This document shows positions 8,720-17,417 of a DNA stretch of 32,415 bases, piece after piece (within the stretch, counting starts at the first letter, position 1; every line of letters begins with the position of its first letter). The notes under the pieces were generated by a model that saw only the letters and a list, made by a program, of their open reading frames with translations, had not been told where the DNA came from and did no database searches. The stretch comes from Nitrospira sp. (lineage in GTDB: Bacteria > Nitrospirota > Nitrospiria > Nitrospirales > UBA8639), in contig JAGQKG010000016.1 of NCBI GenBank assembly GCA_020430245.1, positions 1 to 32,415 of the forward strand, read 5' to 3'. Both the position numbers and the translations under genes were made by a program.

Positions 8720-9903
8720 CACAGTTCTCCATCCAACTTTAAGGCCTGACGGATTCCTCTGACGGCCTGAAAAATTCGGTGCTCATTTTCGACTAGCGCA
8801 AAGCGAACATAGTCATCGCCCCCTTCTCCAAATCCTATCCCTGGTGACACCGCAACTTTGGCCTCTCGTAATAATAACTTGGAAAACTCCAATGATCCCA
8901 TTCCGAGGTAGGGTTGTGGGATTTTTGCCCAGGCAAACATCGTGGCGCGAGGATAGTCAATCGGCCAACCAATGCGGTTGAGTCCGCGGACCAGAGCATT
9001 GCGCCGTCGCTCATATCGTCCCACAATTTCCTTGACGCAATCCTGCTGACCATTCAGGGCTATAATACTGGCAATTTGAATTGGCTGGAACATGCCATAA
9101 TCCAGGTAACTTTTGATCTTGGTCAACGCCCCAATGACCTCACGATTCCCGACACAGAATCCTACTCGCCAACCCGGCATATTATAACTCTTCGAGAGGG
9201 AATAAAATTCCACGCCAATCTGTTTGGCTTCAGGAATTTGAAGAAGGCTGGGTGCCTTATACCCATCGAACACGATATCGGCATAGGCCAAATCATGAAT
9301 GACCCAGACTTGGTGTTCCAGAGCAAACTCCACCACCTTTTTAAAGAACTCCAGATCAACCACCCGGGTGGTTGGATTATGAGGAAAACTGATGATCAAC
9401 GCCCGAGGAGCCGGTTGCGTCTGCTTAAAGGCCTTTTTCAGGTTTTCAAAAAAATCAGAATCAGGCCCGAGTTCAACCCCACGGACTTCTCCGCCCGCAA
9501 TGACCACACTGTACATATGAATCGGATACGTCGGAGACGGGGCCAAAACCACGTCACCCGGGCCCACCATGGCCAGGGCCAAATGCGCCAACCCTTCTTT
9601 CACCCCCAGGGTCACAATCGCTTCTGTTTCCGGATCGAGATTGACCTCATAATTTCGCTGATACCAATCGCAGATCGCATGACGCAATTTGGTAATGCCC
9701 CGTGAAGCCGAATACCGATGATTGCGCCCGAGTCGCGCGGTCTCAATCAATTTGTCTACAATATGACGGGGTGTGGGCTGGTCGGGATTGCCCATGCCTA
9801 AATCAATGATATCTTCTCCCCGCTTCCGGGCTTGGAGTTTTAACTCTTGAACCTGGGAGAAGACGTATCCTGGCAGTCGTTGAATTCGGTAAAAAGGTTC
9901 CAT
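8719..9903 (-). CDS. alaC: Alanine transaminase, AlaC type
   Basis: A class I/II PLP aminotransferase of 394 aa. It matches the AlaC pattern closely: [67 protein letters not shown] and [17 protein letters not shown], where Lys 238 is the PLP lysine. The C-terminal [20 protein letters not shown] carries the carboxylate-binding Arg. AlaC makes alanine from pyruvate and glutamate; a broader specificity or an LL-diaminopimelate role is possible for related enzymes. It is the first gene of the operon and overlaps hom. The ATG at 9903 has no strong binding site. A consensus promoter and two palindromes lie in the 100 bases upstream. Confidence 0.9.
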   Translation of the reverse strand: MEPFYRIQRLPGYVFSQVQELKLQARKRGEDIIDLGMGNPDQPTPRHIVDKLIETARLGRNHRYSASRGITKLRHAICDWYQRNYEVNLDPETEAIVTLGVKEGLAHLALAMVGPGDVVLAPSPTYPIHMYSVVIAGGEVRGVELGPDSDFFENLKKAFKQTQPAPRALIISFPHNPTTRVVDLEFFKKVVEFALEHQVWVIHDLAYADIVFDGYKAPSLLQIPEAKQIGVEFYSLSKSYNMPGWRVGFCVGNREVIGALTKIKSYLDYGMFQPIQIASIIALNGQQDCVKEIVGRYERRRNALVRGLNRIGWPIDYPRATMFAWAKIPQPYLGMGSLEFSKLLLREAKVAVSPGIGFGEGGDDYVRFALVENEHRIFQAVRGIRQALKLDGEL

Positions 9904-9917
9904 TGTTGGTGTAAAAT

Positions 9918-9928
9918 GACGAATCGTC
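9918..9928. promoter_or_regulatory. Palindrome in the alaC leader
   Basis: GACGA and TCGTC arms flank one central base just before the alaC start codon region. It shares the AATCGT half-site with the larger palindrome at 9959-9970. It could be a second binding site for the same regulator or a small RNA hairpin near the ribosome binding region. Confidence 0.3.
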
Positions 9929-9958
9929 CTTGATGGTTTGGGAAGGAAATGGATAGAT

Positions 9959-9970
9959 AATCGTACGATT
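9959..9970. promoter_or_regulatory. 12-bp perfect palindrome below the alaC promoter
   Basis: AATCGTACGATT reads the same on both strands and lies just downstream of the predicted alaC start point (about 9977). Position and symmetry fit an operator for a dimeric repressor, but the regulator is unknown. It is also upstream of the pdxJ promoter on the other strand, although about 110 bases away. Confidence 0.4.
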
Positions 9971-9983
9971 TAATGGAGTTTTT

Positions 9984-10012
9984 ATTCTAGATGAGGTGAC
10001 GCGACCAGTCAA
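9984..10012 (-). promoter_or_regulatory. Promoter of the alaC-hom-thrC-apgM-lysC-cimA operon
   Basis: On the minus strand TTGACT (10012-10007) is spaced 17 bases from TAGAAT (9989-9984), a near-consensus sigma70-type promoter. The leader would be about 75 bases. The AAATTGACTG sequence around the -35 box is repeated about 20 bases further upstream, giving a second possible -35 element. Confidence 0.7.
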
Positions 10013-10079
10013 TTTCAGAGGATGGGAAATTTCAGTCAATTTTTCCTGACTCATTCTCCCTGAAACACACTTCCGTTTA

Positions 10080-10109
10080 TTGCAGGAAGATTTTCCCTTT
10101 TGCCATAAT
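10080..10109 (+). promoter_or_regulatory. Promoter of the pdxJ cluster
   Basis: TTGCAG (10080-10085) is followed 18 bases later by CATAAT (10104-10109), preceded by TGC, an extended -10 element. The leader to the pdxJ ATG would be about 40 bases. It is divergent from the alaC promoter. Confidence 0.55.
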
Positions 10110-10154
10110 GAGATCTTGTAGATTCATCACTCACCCAGCGCTTCAAGGACTTCC

Positions 10155-10868
10155 ATGGCACGACTCGGCGTGAATATCGACCATGTGGCGACGCTTCGCC
10201 AAGCTCGTGGTGGACATGAACCAGACCCCATTATTGCGGCTTCGTTGGTTCACCTTGCCGGGGCCGATGGCATTGTGGTGCATCTCCGGGAGGACCGGCG
10301 GCATATTCAGGATCGAGATCTGACCATTTTGCGTGAAACCGTGCAGACGCATCTCAACTTAGAAATGGCCGCTGACGATGCCGTGGCCAAAATTGCCTTG
10401 AACATTAAACCCGATCTTGTGACCCTTGTGCCCGAACGGCGCCAGGAACTCACCACAGAAGGTGGGTTGGACGTGATCGAGCATCGGGACCGTATCCAGG
10501 CCATGGTGCAATTACTCCATGAAGGCGGCATCCCTGTCAGTCTTTTTATTGATCCTGATGTCAATCAACTTCGCGCCGCCCACAAGGTCCAAGCCGACTG
10601 CGTGGAACTGCATACCGGTCGGTATGCCAATACCCGCCGTCAGCAGGAAGAAGATGTTGAGCTTGACGCGTTGGTTCAAACAGCTAAACTCGCGTCGAAA
10701 TTAGGAGTGCGTGTGAGCGCAGGGCATGGGCTGAATTACCGAAATATCAAGCGACTAACCAGCATTTCAGAAATTGAAGAATTTAACATCGGGCATAGCA
10801 TTATCGCTCATGCCATATTTGTCGGACTCGAACGAGCAGTCCGTGACATGAAACACCTCATGGATTAA
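10155..10868 (+). CDS. pdxJ: Pyridoxine 5'-phosphate synthase
   Basis: Condenses 1-deoxyxylulose 5-phosphate with 3-amino-2-oxopropyl phosphate to pyridoxine 5'-phosphate, the last ring-forming step of the DXP-dependent vitamin B6 route. At 237 aa it has the family's usual length. The TIM-barrel signatures are complete: [17 protein letters not shown] at the N-terminus, [17 protein letters not shown] with the active-site His/Arg/Asp, [38 protein letters not shown], and the C-terminal AGHGLNYRN and [21 protein letters not shown] lies shortly before the ATG. It heads the plus-strand cluster. In many bacteria acpS follows pdxJ; here there is only a 150-base gap with no recognisable gene. Confidence 0.98.
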   Translation: MARLGVNIDHVATLRQARGGHEPDPIIAASLVHLAGADGIVVHLREDRRHIQDRDLTILRETVQTHLNLEMAADDAVAKIALNIKPDLVTLVPERRQELTTEGGLDVIEHRDRIQAMVQLLHEGGIPVSLFIDPDVNQLRAAHKVQADCVELHTGRYANTRRQQEEDVELDALVQTAKLASKLGVRVSAGHGLNYRNIKRLTSISEIEEFNIGHSIIAHAIFVGLERAVRDMKHLMD

Positions 10869-11018
10869 CGTCTATCAGAAGAATCTGAACCTCATCCGTG
10901 TGCACCGGGCATGATCCAAAGACACGGTTGAACACGACTCTCGTCCTGACCCTTCTTCGCATGACTTAAGTTGCCCAAGCTTTAATGAACCATTTCTCCC
11001 TATTCCTGTGATCTGCCT

Positions 11019-12575
11019 ATGTGGGTCGTGACCGCTGCACAGATGCAAACGCTTGATCGGCGCACGATCCAAGAAGGCAAGGTTCCCGGCCTAACCTTGA
11101 TGGAGCGGGCTGGAACCGGCGCGATGACCCACCTCATAGAAGCCTGGGGTTCCCCTAAAGGCAAAAAGGTCGTCATTTTTTGTGGCAAGGGCAATAATGG
11201 TGGAGATGGTTTGGTCATAGCCAGGCTGATGGCAAAAAAAGGGGCAAAGCTAAGGGTAGTCTTAATGGCTCCGCTCAAGGACCTCAGTCCTGATGCCAAG
11301 ATTATGTATCGGCGGCTTAACAAAGTAATCAACCCGTCACTGATAACCGTCAATCCATCCGAAGAATCCCTGCATTCTTTCACCCAAGACGCTGACATTC
11401 TTATCGATGCGCTCCTTGGTACGGGCCTCTCTTCTTTAGTTCGCTCCCCCTACTCCTTCGCCATTGAAGCCATGAATGCCTCGCAGGCCTTTACCGTAGC
11501 CATAGATATTCCATCAGGGCTGGATAGCAATACGGGGGCCATACTGGGAACCGCGGTTCAGGCCGATCTCACTGTGACGTTCGGATACCCGAAACGCGGC
11601 CTGTTTTTGGGGTCGGCAATCGACAAAGTTGGCACCGTTCAGGTCATCGATATTGGGATTCCCCAGGACTTTGTATTGGCTTTTCATCCTCAGATTCACC
11701 TTCTTTCGCAAGAGCTAGTTCGCCCTTTCATTCCTCTTCGCCCTCCGTCTTCACATAAGGGGACCTTTGGACATGCAGGTATCGTTGGTGGTTCCCCAGG
11801 GAAAACCGGAGCTCCGGCTATGGCTGGGCTAGGAGCACTTCGTATTGGAACCGGACTGGTTACCGTAGCCACTCCTCAAAGCGTTTTCCCCATCCTGGAG
11901 TCAAAACTTCTGGAAGTCATGACTGAACCCATGCCAGAATCGTCCCAACGTTTGCTGGGAATGGAGGCCTATCCGGTTCTTCTTGCGTTCGCAGCCACAA
12001 AATCGGCTCTGGCTTTCGGACCTGGTATGGGGATTTCTCCTGAAACAACCAAAGTCTTGTGTCATCTCCTTCCTCAATTGGAAGCACCCTGCGTTCTCGA
12101 TGCCGATGCCCTTAATGGGTTAGCACAACATACCCAAATTTTTTCCTCCATGAAACAACCACCTGTTCTAACGCCACATCCAGGAGAGATGGCCAGACTT
12201 CTTCCAGGCTCTTCCTCTCAACAGGTCAATGAGGATCGCATCGGCGTCAGCAGACAATTTGCCATGCAACATCAGGTGGTTTTAGTACTAAAAGGTGCTC
12301 GAACCATCATCGCCGACACCCAGGGACAGGTGGCCATTTGCTCAACAGGCAATCCTGGAATGGCTTCCGCAGGAATGGGAGATGTCCTAACCGGAATAAT
12401 TACGGGGTTATTAGCTCAGGGCTTGAGCGGTTGGGATGCGGCCAGGGTTGGAGTCTACCTGCATGGATTGGCAGGCGATCTGGCTGCAGCCACCATTGGT
12501 CAACCAGGACTGATCGCCGGTGATGTGCTGAACGCGATCCCCCATGCATTGACCCATACTCTGTCTCACTCGTAG
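11019..12575 (+). CDS. nnr: Bifunctional NAD(P)HX epimerase/dehydratase
   Basis: Repairs damaged, hydrated NAD(P)H. The N-terminal epimerase half (NnrE, about residues 1-215) has the nucleotide-binding FCGKGNNGGDGLVIARLM and the catalytic-site segment DIPSGLDSNTG. The C-terminal dehydratase half (NnrD, about 225-510) has KGTFGHAGIVGGSPGKTGA, AFGPGMG, VLDADALNGLA, LTPHPGEMARLL and the ribokinase-like NPGMASAGMGDVLTGII with its glycine-rich anion hole. The fused 518-aa length is typical of bacterial YjeF proteins. The ATG at 11019 starts at the conserved MWVVTAAQMQTLD; no strong binding site is evident. It ends six bases before the tsaE start, so the two are coupled. Confidence 0.96.
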   Translation: MWVVTAAQMQTLDRRTIQEGKVPGLTLMERAGTGAMTHLIEAWGSPKGKKVVIFCGKGNNGGDGLVIARLMAKKGAKLRVVLMAPLKDLSPDAKIMYRRLNKVINPSLITVNPSEESLHSFTQDADILIDALLGTGLSSLVRSPYSFAIEAMNASQAFTVAIDIPSGLDSNTGAILGTAVQADLTVTFGYPKRGLFLGSAIDKVGTVQVIDIGIPQDFVLAFHPQIHLLSQELVRPFIPLRPPSSHKGTFGHAGIVGGSPGKTGAPAMAGLGALRIGTGLVTVATPQSVFPILESKLLEVMTEPMPESSQRLLGMEAYPVLLAFAATKSALAFGPGMGISPETTKVLCHLLPQLEAPCVLDADALNGLAQHTQIFSSMKQPPVLTPHPGEMARLLPGSSSQQVNEDRIGVSRQFAMQHQVVLVLKGARTIIADTQGQVAICSTGNPGMASAGMGDVLTGIITGLLAQGLSGWDAARVGVYLHGLAGDLAAATIGQPGLIAGDVLNAIPHALTHTLSHS

Positions 12576-12581
12576 GACCTC

Positions 12582-13109
12582 GTGAACCTGAATCCCTCTC
12601 AACCCATTCCTCAGACCTCAAGCCAGGATGCCTTTCATCTACGAATGAATTCTGTCCAGGAAACCATCAAATTCGGTGAACGGTTAGGGCAACATTTCAC
12701 AGGGGGAGACGTAGTAGCTTTAACAGGCGACTTGGGAGCCGGAAAAACCGTTCTCACTTGTGGCATCGCCCTGGGGCTAGGAATTCCAATGGATCAAGTC
12801 AGCAGCCCCACGTTTACCCTTATTCAAGAATATCCAGGTACTATTCCGCTTATTCATGTGGATTTATATCGCCTTGAGGGTCCATCCGATCTATTCAGCT
12901 TAGGGCTGGAGGAATATTTCACTCCAAACACAATTGTCCTGATTGAATGGGCGGAGCGGTTCCCTCAAATATTACCCTCCGACCATATGGTCATTTTCTT
13001 GGAATACGGAGAGGCAGAAGACATCCGCTTTGCCACTCTATCTGGAACTGGACCCAAAAGTATCCGAAAGGTGGCCAACATAAAAGGAAAGTTTTCAAAG
13101 CCACATTGA
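12582..13109 (+). CDS. tsaE: tRNA threonylcarbamoyladenosine ATPase TsaE
   Basis: P-loop ATPase of the TsaB-TsaD-TsaE complex that makes t6A at position 37 of ANN-decoding tRNAs. The Walker A motif GDLGAGKT is at residues 49-56, followed by SSPTFTLIQEYPG, the HVDLYRLE segment and the IEWAER motif typical of the family. The predicted length of 175 aa is slightly longer than usual (about 150-160). The extra residues come from a polar N-terminal leader if the GTG at 12582 is used, which has AGGA upstream. An ATG at 12645 would start closer to the conserved region but lacks a binding site. It directly follows nnr, a common arrangement. Confidence 0.96.
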   Translation: MNLNPSQPIPQTSSQDAFHLRMNSVQETIKFGERLGQHFTGGDVVALTGDLGAGKTVLTCGIALGLGIPMDQVSSPTFTLIQEYPGTIPLIHVDLYRLEGPSDLFSLGLEEYFTPNTIVLIEWAERFPQILPSDHMVIFLEYGEAEDIRFATLSGTGPKSIRKVANIKGKFSKPH

Positions 13110-13133
13110 CTCAACTTATCTGTACCGCATACA
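13106..13133 (+). promoter_or_regulatory. Possible mutS promoter
   Basis: TTGACT overlaps the tsaE stop codon and is followed 16 bases later by CATACA, a weak -10. The 167-base gap before mutS contains no gene and would fit a separate promoter. Support is weak. Confidence 0.25.
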
Positions 13134-13276
13134 ACTGAACCTTCATGGTCGTGCCGCCATCCGATCCAAAAAAGAATCAAGAAGGCACGGCATCAACCTG
13201 CAACTGCATTGTTCAACACACTCGTTTCCGATGATTCCCCACATTCCACAGCAATAATGACGAAACACTTTCCCCG

Positions 13277-15916
13277 ATGAAAGACCAGGAACTTTCCCCG
13301 CTCATGCGCCAATTCCGAGCCGTCAAGGCTCAACATACTGATGCCATTGTATTTTTTCGTGTTGGAGATTTTTATGAAATGTTTTTTGAGGACGCTGAAG
13401 AAGCTTCGAAACTTCTTGGCATCGTGTTAACGGCCAGAGGGAAGGTTAAAGGGGAGGCCATCCCTCTTTGCGGAGTGCCCTATCACACCTCAACCGGGTA
13501 TATCGCCAAACTCTTAAAGGCCGGGAAAATAGTGGCCTTGTGCGAACAAGTCGAAGACCCCAAAATTGCCAAAGGGCTCGTCCGTCGTGAAGTCGTGCGT
13601 GTCTATACCCCTGGAACCTTATACGATCATGAGTTGCTTCCGGCAGGAGAGGGCAATTTCCTATCAGCCCTGTGTTACACCCCGTTATCCGTACCGGAAA
13701 AGACCAAGCCAGCCAATCGCTTCGGACTGGCCTCTATGGATCTTTCAACGGGTGAGTTTTGGATCTCAGAATCCTGGATGCAGCATTCACTGCAAGAGAT
13801 TGTCGATGAACTTGTCCGCCTTGAGCCTAAAGAAGTCATCTTTCCTGCTCAACTTCAGGAGGAAATGACCTCCGTATTCCAGTCCTTACCAATCGCCCGC
13901 AACGTGTCTCGTCAGGCAACGACTTTTGACCTTGAGGCCAGCAAGACGATCCTGACCAGAATTTTTCAAGTCAATCAGTTCGAAGACCTCCAGCTACATG
14001 GTCTCCGACCAGGTCTTCAGGCTGCCGGTGGTCTCTTACACTATCTGGCCGAAACTCAGCCAACACTCGCACATGCCCATATACGACGACCATGGATTCG
14101 ACTTCTCGAACATGAAATGCAATTGGATCAGACCACCCTGCGTAATTTAGAAGTTTTGAAGCCCGTATCCGAACAGCGTCAAAGCCCTACCTTGCTCACC
14201 ACATTGGACAAGACCAAAACCCCTATGGGGACCAGACTCTTGCGGCAATGGATTGTCCGTCCCCTGACCCAGGTCACGTCCATTCAATTACGACAGGAAG
14301 CTGTGAAGGAATTGGTCCTAAACCTTGCCGCGCGCATGACGATTCGTGACCATTTGAAATCTGTACAAGATCTTGAACGCCTCAATAGTCGAATTGTTCT
14401 GGAGGTAGGCAATCCCCGAGACCTCATCAATCTCCATCGTTCACTGGAAGTCTTGCTTGTCCTTCAGGACCTCTTACCGTCACTCCAGTCTGCCATGCTT
14501 CAAACCATCCATGCCGCCTGGGATCCACTCCTGGATGTCTCCTCATGGATTGCCGACACGATCATTCCCAATCCGCCTCTTTCGTCAAAGGAAGGAGGCA
14601 TTATTCGTGAAGGCGTGAATGCGGAACTGGATGAGCTGCGAATTCTGGCAAAAGAGGGAACCCGGTTACTGGCGGAAATGGAGACCCGGGAACGCAACCG
14701 GACCGGCATCGACTCTCTCAAGGTGAAATTCAATCAGGTCTTTGGCTATTACATTGAAGTGACGAAATCAAATTTATCTCGAGTCCCTGCCGATTACCAT
14801 CGGAAACAAACCCTGGTCAATGCCGAACGGTTTACTACCCTAGAGCTCCAAGACCTCGAAGGTCGGCTCTCAAGCGCAGACCAAAAAATGAAAAACCTGG
14901 AAGAGCAGTTATTTGGTGAAATCCGTCTCCGTGTCGCATCTGCCACCACCAGAATACAGGGAATGGCCCAACAGTTAGCCACATTAGACGTCATAACGGG
15001 CTTGGCGGAAGCAGCTTCTATCAACCGGTATCACCAACCTACAGTCCATGAAGGCGGAACAATCCAGATCACCGAAGGTCGACATCCGGTCATTGAGCAC
15101 CTCCAACAGACTGAAGGATTTATTCCCAACGATACGATACTGGACTTGGACACAAACCGACTTTTATTAATCACCGGACCAAATATGGCTGGCAAAAGTA
15201 CTTACTTGCGGCAAGTTGCCCTTATCGTGCTTATGGCTCAAATAGGAAGTTTTGTGCCGGCTGAATCAGCCAGGATAGGAATTGTGGACAGGATTTTTAC
15301 CAGAGTGGGTGCAGCAGATGACCTCAGCGCCGGCCAAAGTACATTCATGGTGGAAATGAGTGAAACGGCCAGAATTCTGGATACCGCGACTTCGCGAAGT
15401 TTATTGTTACTGGATGAAGTTGGGAGGGGAACCAGCACCTATGACGGACTGAGTATCGCCTGGGCGCTAGCCGAATATATCTTAGATCGTGGACATCTTG
15501 GAGCACGAACCCTTTTTGCCACTCATTACCATGAAATGACTCAATTAGAGGCGCTTCGTGAAGGCATCAAGAACTATACGGTCCTCGTCCAAGAAAAAGG
15601 ACAGGATGTTTTGTTCTTGAGAAAGATCGTCCAGGGAAAGGCCGATCGAAGCTATGGCATTCAAGTCGCCAAACTGGCAGGGATACCAAAATCAGTCCTA
15701 GATCGTGCCAAGAATATCCTGTCTCAGCTTGAACAGGATACCTCATATACAAAGGTGACACTCAGTGAGGAATTAGTGAATACGACTTCCCTCGAACACA
15801 TCTCACCAAAACCTCATATTATTTTAGATGAAGTCAAACAAATGGATCTTTTTTCGATGACTCCGCTTGAAGCTCTCAATAAACTCGCGGACTTCAAAGC
15901 CAGATTGAATGAGTAA
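13277..15916 (+). CDS. mutS: DNA mismatch repair protein MutS
   Basis: Recognises mismatches and small loops and, with MutL, starts strand-directed repair. The 879-aa length fits MutS1. The N-terminal domain begins SPLMRQFRAVKAQHTDAIVF and carries the mismatch-inserting Phe-Tyr-Glu in VGDFYEMFFEDAEEAS. The core has DKTKTPMGTRLLRQWI and the clamp YIEVTKSNLSRVP. The ATPase domain has Walker A GPNMAGKSTYLRQ at residue 634, the signature DDLSAGQSTFMVEMSETA, Walker B LLLDEVGRGTSTYDG and FATHYHEM. The C-terminal helices end in FKARLNE. The ATG at 13277 has no good binding site but is the conserved start. A bidirectional terminator follows within six bases. Confidence 0.98.
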   Translation: MKDQELSPLMRQFRAVKAQHTDAIVFFRVGDFYEMFFEDAEEASKLLGIVLTARGKVKGEAIPLCGVPYHTSTGYIAKLLKAGKIVALCEQVEDPKIAKGLVRREVVRVYTPGTLYDHELLPAGEGNFLSALCYTPLSVPEKTKPANRFGLASMDLSTGEFWISESWMQHSLQEIVDELVRLEPKEVIFPAQLQEEMTSVFQSLPIARNVSRQATTFDLEASKTILTRIFQVNQFEDLQLHGLRPGLQAAGGLLHYLAETQPTLAHAHIRRPWIRLLEHEMQLDQTTLRNLEVLKPVSEQRQSPTLLTTLDKTKTPMGTRLLRQWIVRPLTQVTSIQLRQEAVKELVLNLAARMTIRDHLKSVQDLERLNSRIVLEVGNPRDLINLHRSLEVLLVLQDLLPSLQSAMLQTIHAAWDPLLDVSSWIADTIIPNPPLSSKEGGIIREGVNAELDELRILAKEGTRLLAEMETRERNRTGIDSLKVKFNQVFGYYIEVTKSNLSRVPADYHRKQTLVNAERFTTLELQDLEGRLSSADQKMKNLEEQLFGEIRLRVASATTRIQGMAQQLATLDVITGLAEAASINRYHQPTVHEGGTIQITEGRHPVIEHLQQTEGFIPNDTILDLDTNRLLLITGPNMAGKSTYLRQVALIVLMAQIGSFVPAESARIGIVDRIFTRVGAADDLSAGQSTFMVEMSETARILDTATSRSLLLLDEVGRGTSTYDGLSIAWALAEYILDRGHLGARTLFATHYHEMTQLEALREGIKNYTVLVQEKGQDVLFLRKIVQGKADRSYGIQVAKLAGIPKSVLDRAKNILSQLEQDTSYTKVTLSEELVNTTSLEHISPKPHIILDEVKQMDLFSMTPLEALNKLADFKARLNE

Positions 15917-15921
15917 AACAC

Positions 15922-15955
15922 AAAAAAAGGCCTGTGGTTGCCCACAGGCCCTTTT
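15922..15955. terminator. Bidirectional intrinsic terminator
   Basis: A 9-bp G/C-rich stem, GGCCTGTGG (15929-15937) with CCACAGGCC (15942-15950), has a 4-base loop. On the minus strand it is followed by seven T (15928-15922), and on the plus strand by CTTTT. It separates convergent mutS and the exported-protein gene at 15978. Confidence 0.9.
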
Positions 15956-15977
15956 AAAAAAAGCTTTTTAGCCAAAG

Positions 15978-16631
15978 TTACTTTGCTGACTCGAACGCCC
16001 CCTTGGCTGGGTCATAAATTTTCCCAAGCCCTTGATCAGAGTAGGGAATGATACCCGCAATGGCTTGCCCGTCTGGGATTAACACATCATAAAGCATTTT
16101 TCGGTTATTTGGCCAGCTATCAGCCCGTATGGCCTCTAATACAGGCAACGAACGGAGACTATGAATATTTCTTGGTTTTTCAGGAGTCCCTGCTACCTCC
16201 TGAACTGCCTTGGCTGATGAAGCCACTCGATGGTTTTGCTCGGTTTCTTGAACAACAATCTCAACCAAACCATAGTTTGATGGCTTTGTGTCTGTCATCA
16301 CAGCCTGACTGGAAGAATCTTTCCCAGCCGCGACTAGTGTTTTCCACACCTCATCGCTCCCTGGATATACCTTGATGTTTTTTCCAGGGTAATATTTTTG
16401 CCAATAATACCCACTTTCAGCATTCCCACCAAATACGGCAACATTGATCCACACAGCTTTATCGTAGGGGTCTACCACAGCCACCCGACCCTGGAGAGTC
16501 GTTGGCTTGCTTAAATCGCCCCACTCAAACCGCTCTTGAAAAGCTTCGATTGCCATTGCACTCGAGGCCATCGCCCCGACTAGCGCCACAGCTCCAACAA
16601 GGGCCAACCCTTTCTTCTTAGCACTTTTCAT
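15978..16631 (-). CDS. Exported protein of unknown function, 217 aa
   Basis: A classical Sec signal peptide is clear: basic MKSAKKKG, a hydrophobic stretch LALVGAVALVGAMASS and an AMA cleavage site before IEAF (about residues 1-27). The mature part is polar, with no cysteines, membrane helices or known catalytic motif. It has TLQGRVAVVDPYDKAVWINVAVFGG, suggesting a beta-rich fold, then aromatic SGYYWQKYYPG. I do not recognise the family. A strong GAGGAGGGAAG lies seven bases before the ATG, implying high translation. It starts 58 bases after the neighbouring exported-protein gene and is probably cotranscribed from the promoter at 17364-17392. Expected location: periplasm or outside the cell. 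Confidence 0.85.
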   Translation of the reverse strand: MKSAKKKGLALVGAVALVGAMASSAMAIEAFQERFEWGDLSKPTTLQGRVAVVDPYDKAVWINVAVFGGNAESGYYWQKYYPGKNIKVYPGSDEVWKTLVAAGKDSSSQAVMTDTKPSNYGLVEIVVQETEQNHRVASSAKAVQEVAGTPEKPRNIHSLRSLPVLEAIRADSWPNNRKMLYDVLIPDGQAIAGIIPYSDQGLGKIYDPAKGAFESAK

Positions 16632-16689
16632 AATGGCTTCCCTCCTCGACTAAAATTTTTATTCAAATCATGAATTATCAGAAAAATGT

Positions 16690-17229
16690 TTATTCTTCTT
16701 GTAACAATTTAAATCCCGTGACCGTACGACCATCTACTTGAACTTCCATAGCCACGAAATCTTGGGCCGCCTTCGTGATTTGGTCCATTAACGCTTTGTC
16801 CTTGACAGCTAAACGAACTGTCGTTTGCGGGGTATACCAACCTGAATATGGATTGTTCTTTTCGTTCCCGCCCTGATAACCCCAAGCACAGCAAGAAAAC
16901 AATGATTCAGGAAGGGTTTGAATTCGATCATCAGAAGCCCTGCCTGGAGGATTGCCTGTCTCTGCCGGACCAGAGGTGTTCCAATACTGAATTCCGAATA
17001 ATATTTCTCCCTCAGGGTTATCCGCCCAATGGCCAAAAACCCGACCCTTTAAACTGGTAGCTGGTACACCTTTAAAAGAAACATCACCTTGGCTGGTGAC
17101 ATCATTTGGGTCACCTTTTGACTTGTCAGGACCAGGACCAGCTGCATACCCAACGCTTACTAATCCAAGACTCAACAGGCCAAAGGCACAGAGAGCTACC
17201 AATTCCTGACGTAGAGATGACTTCTTCAT
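16690..17229 (-). CDS. Exported protein of unknown function, 179 aa
   Basis: An N-terminal signal peptide (MKKSSLRQ, then a hydrophobic stretch to about residue 30, cleavage after GYA) directs it across the inner membrane. The mature protein has SLKGRVFGHWADNPEGEILFG, a CCAWGYQGGNE segment with adjacent cysteines, and a C-terminal TVRLAVKDKALMDQITKAA with FVAMEVQVDGRTVTGFKLL, which looks like a beta-strand domain. Family not recognised. GGGAGGAG lies close before the ATG. It is the first gene of a two-gene unit with the 217-aa exported protein. Both share an L(K/Q)GRV strand near the start of the mature part, so a distant common fold is possible but unproven. Confidence 0.85.
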   Translation of the reverse strand: MKKSSLRQELVALCAFGLLSLGLVSVGYAAGPGPDKSKGDPNDVTSQGDVSFKGVPATSLKGRVFGHWADNPEGEILFGIQYWNTSGPAETGNPPGRASDDRIQTLPESLFSCCAWGYQGGNEKNNPYSGWYTPQTTVRLAVKDKALMDQITKAAQDFVAMEVQVDGRTVTGFKLLQEE

Positions 17230-17363
17230 CTGCTCCCTCCTTACAGTGTTAGAATGACAAAAAATTAAAAAACGACTTACCTTTGTTTATCTTCAAAACC
17301 GCTTTTCCCCAGATCTACATACCCGTAATCCTAAAAGGAAAACAAGGTATTCGAGAGGGTCCA

Positions 17364-17392
17364 ATGCTACTCATCCAGGGCATGGTTGTCAA
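17364..17392 (-). promoter_or_regulatory. Promoter of the two exported-protein genes
   Basis: On the minus strand TTGACA (17392-17387) is followed after exactly 17 bases by TAGCAT (17369-17364). The start point would be near 17357, giving a leader of about 125 bases before the 179-aa gene. It lies wholly in the gap after the M16 peptidase stop codon. Confidence 0.7.
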
Positions 17393-17417
17393 GCGGAAAA
17401 AAATGTGGTTTTGATGA

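Noticed and set aside
8914-9705. 263-codon plus-strand open frame
   Set aside because: It lies fully antisense to alaC, whose product is complete and conserved. The antisense product has no recognisable domain.
9903-9977. Leader-peptide attenuator for the threonine operon
   Set aside because: The short leader has no open frame rich in Thr or Ile codons and no terminator hairpin with a T-run.
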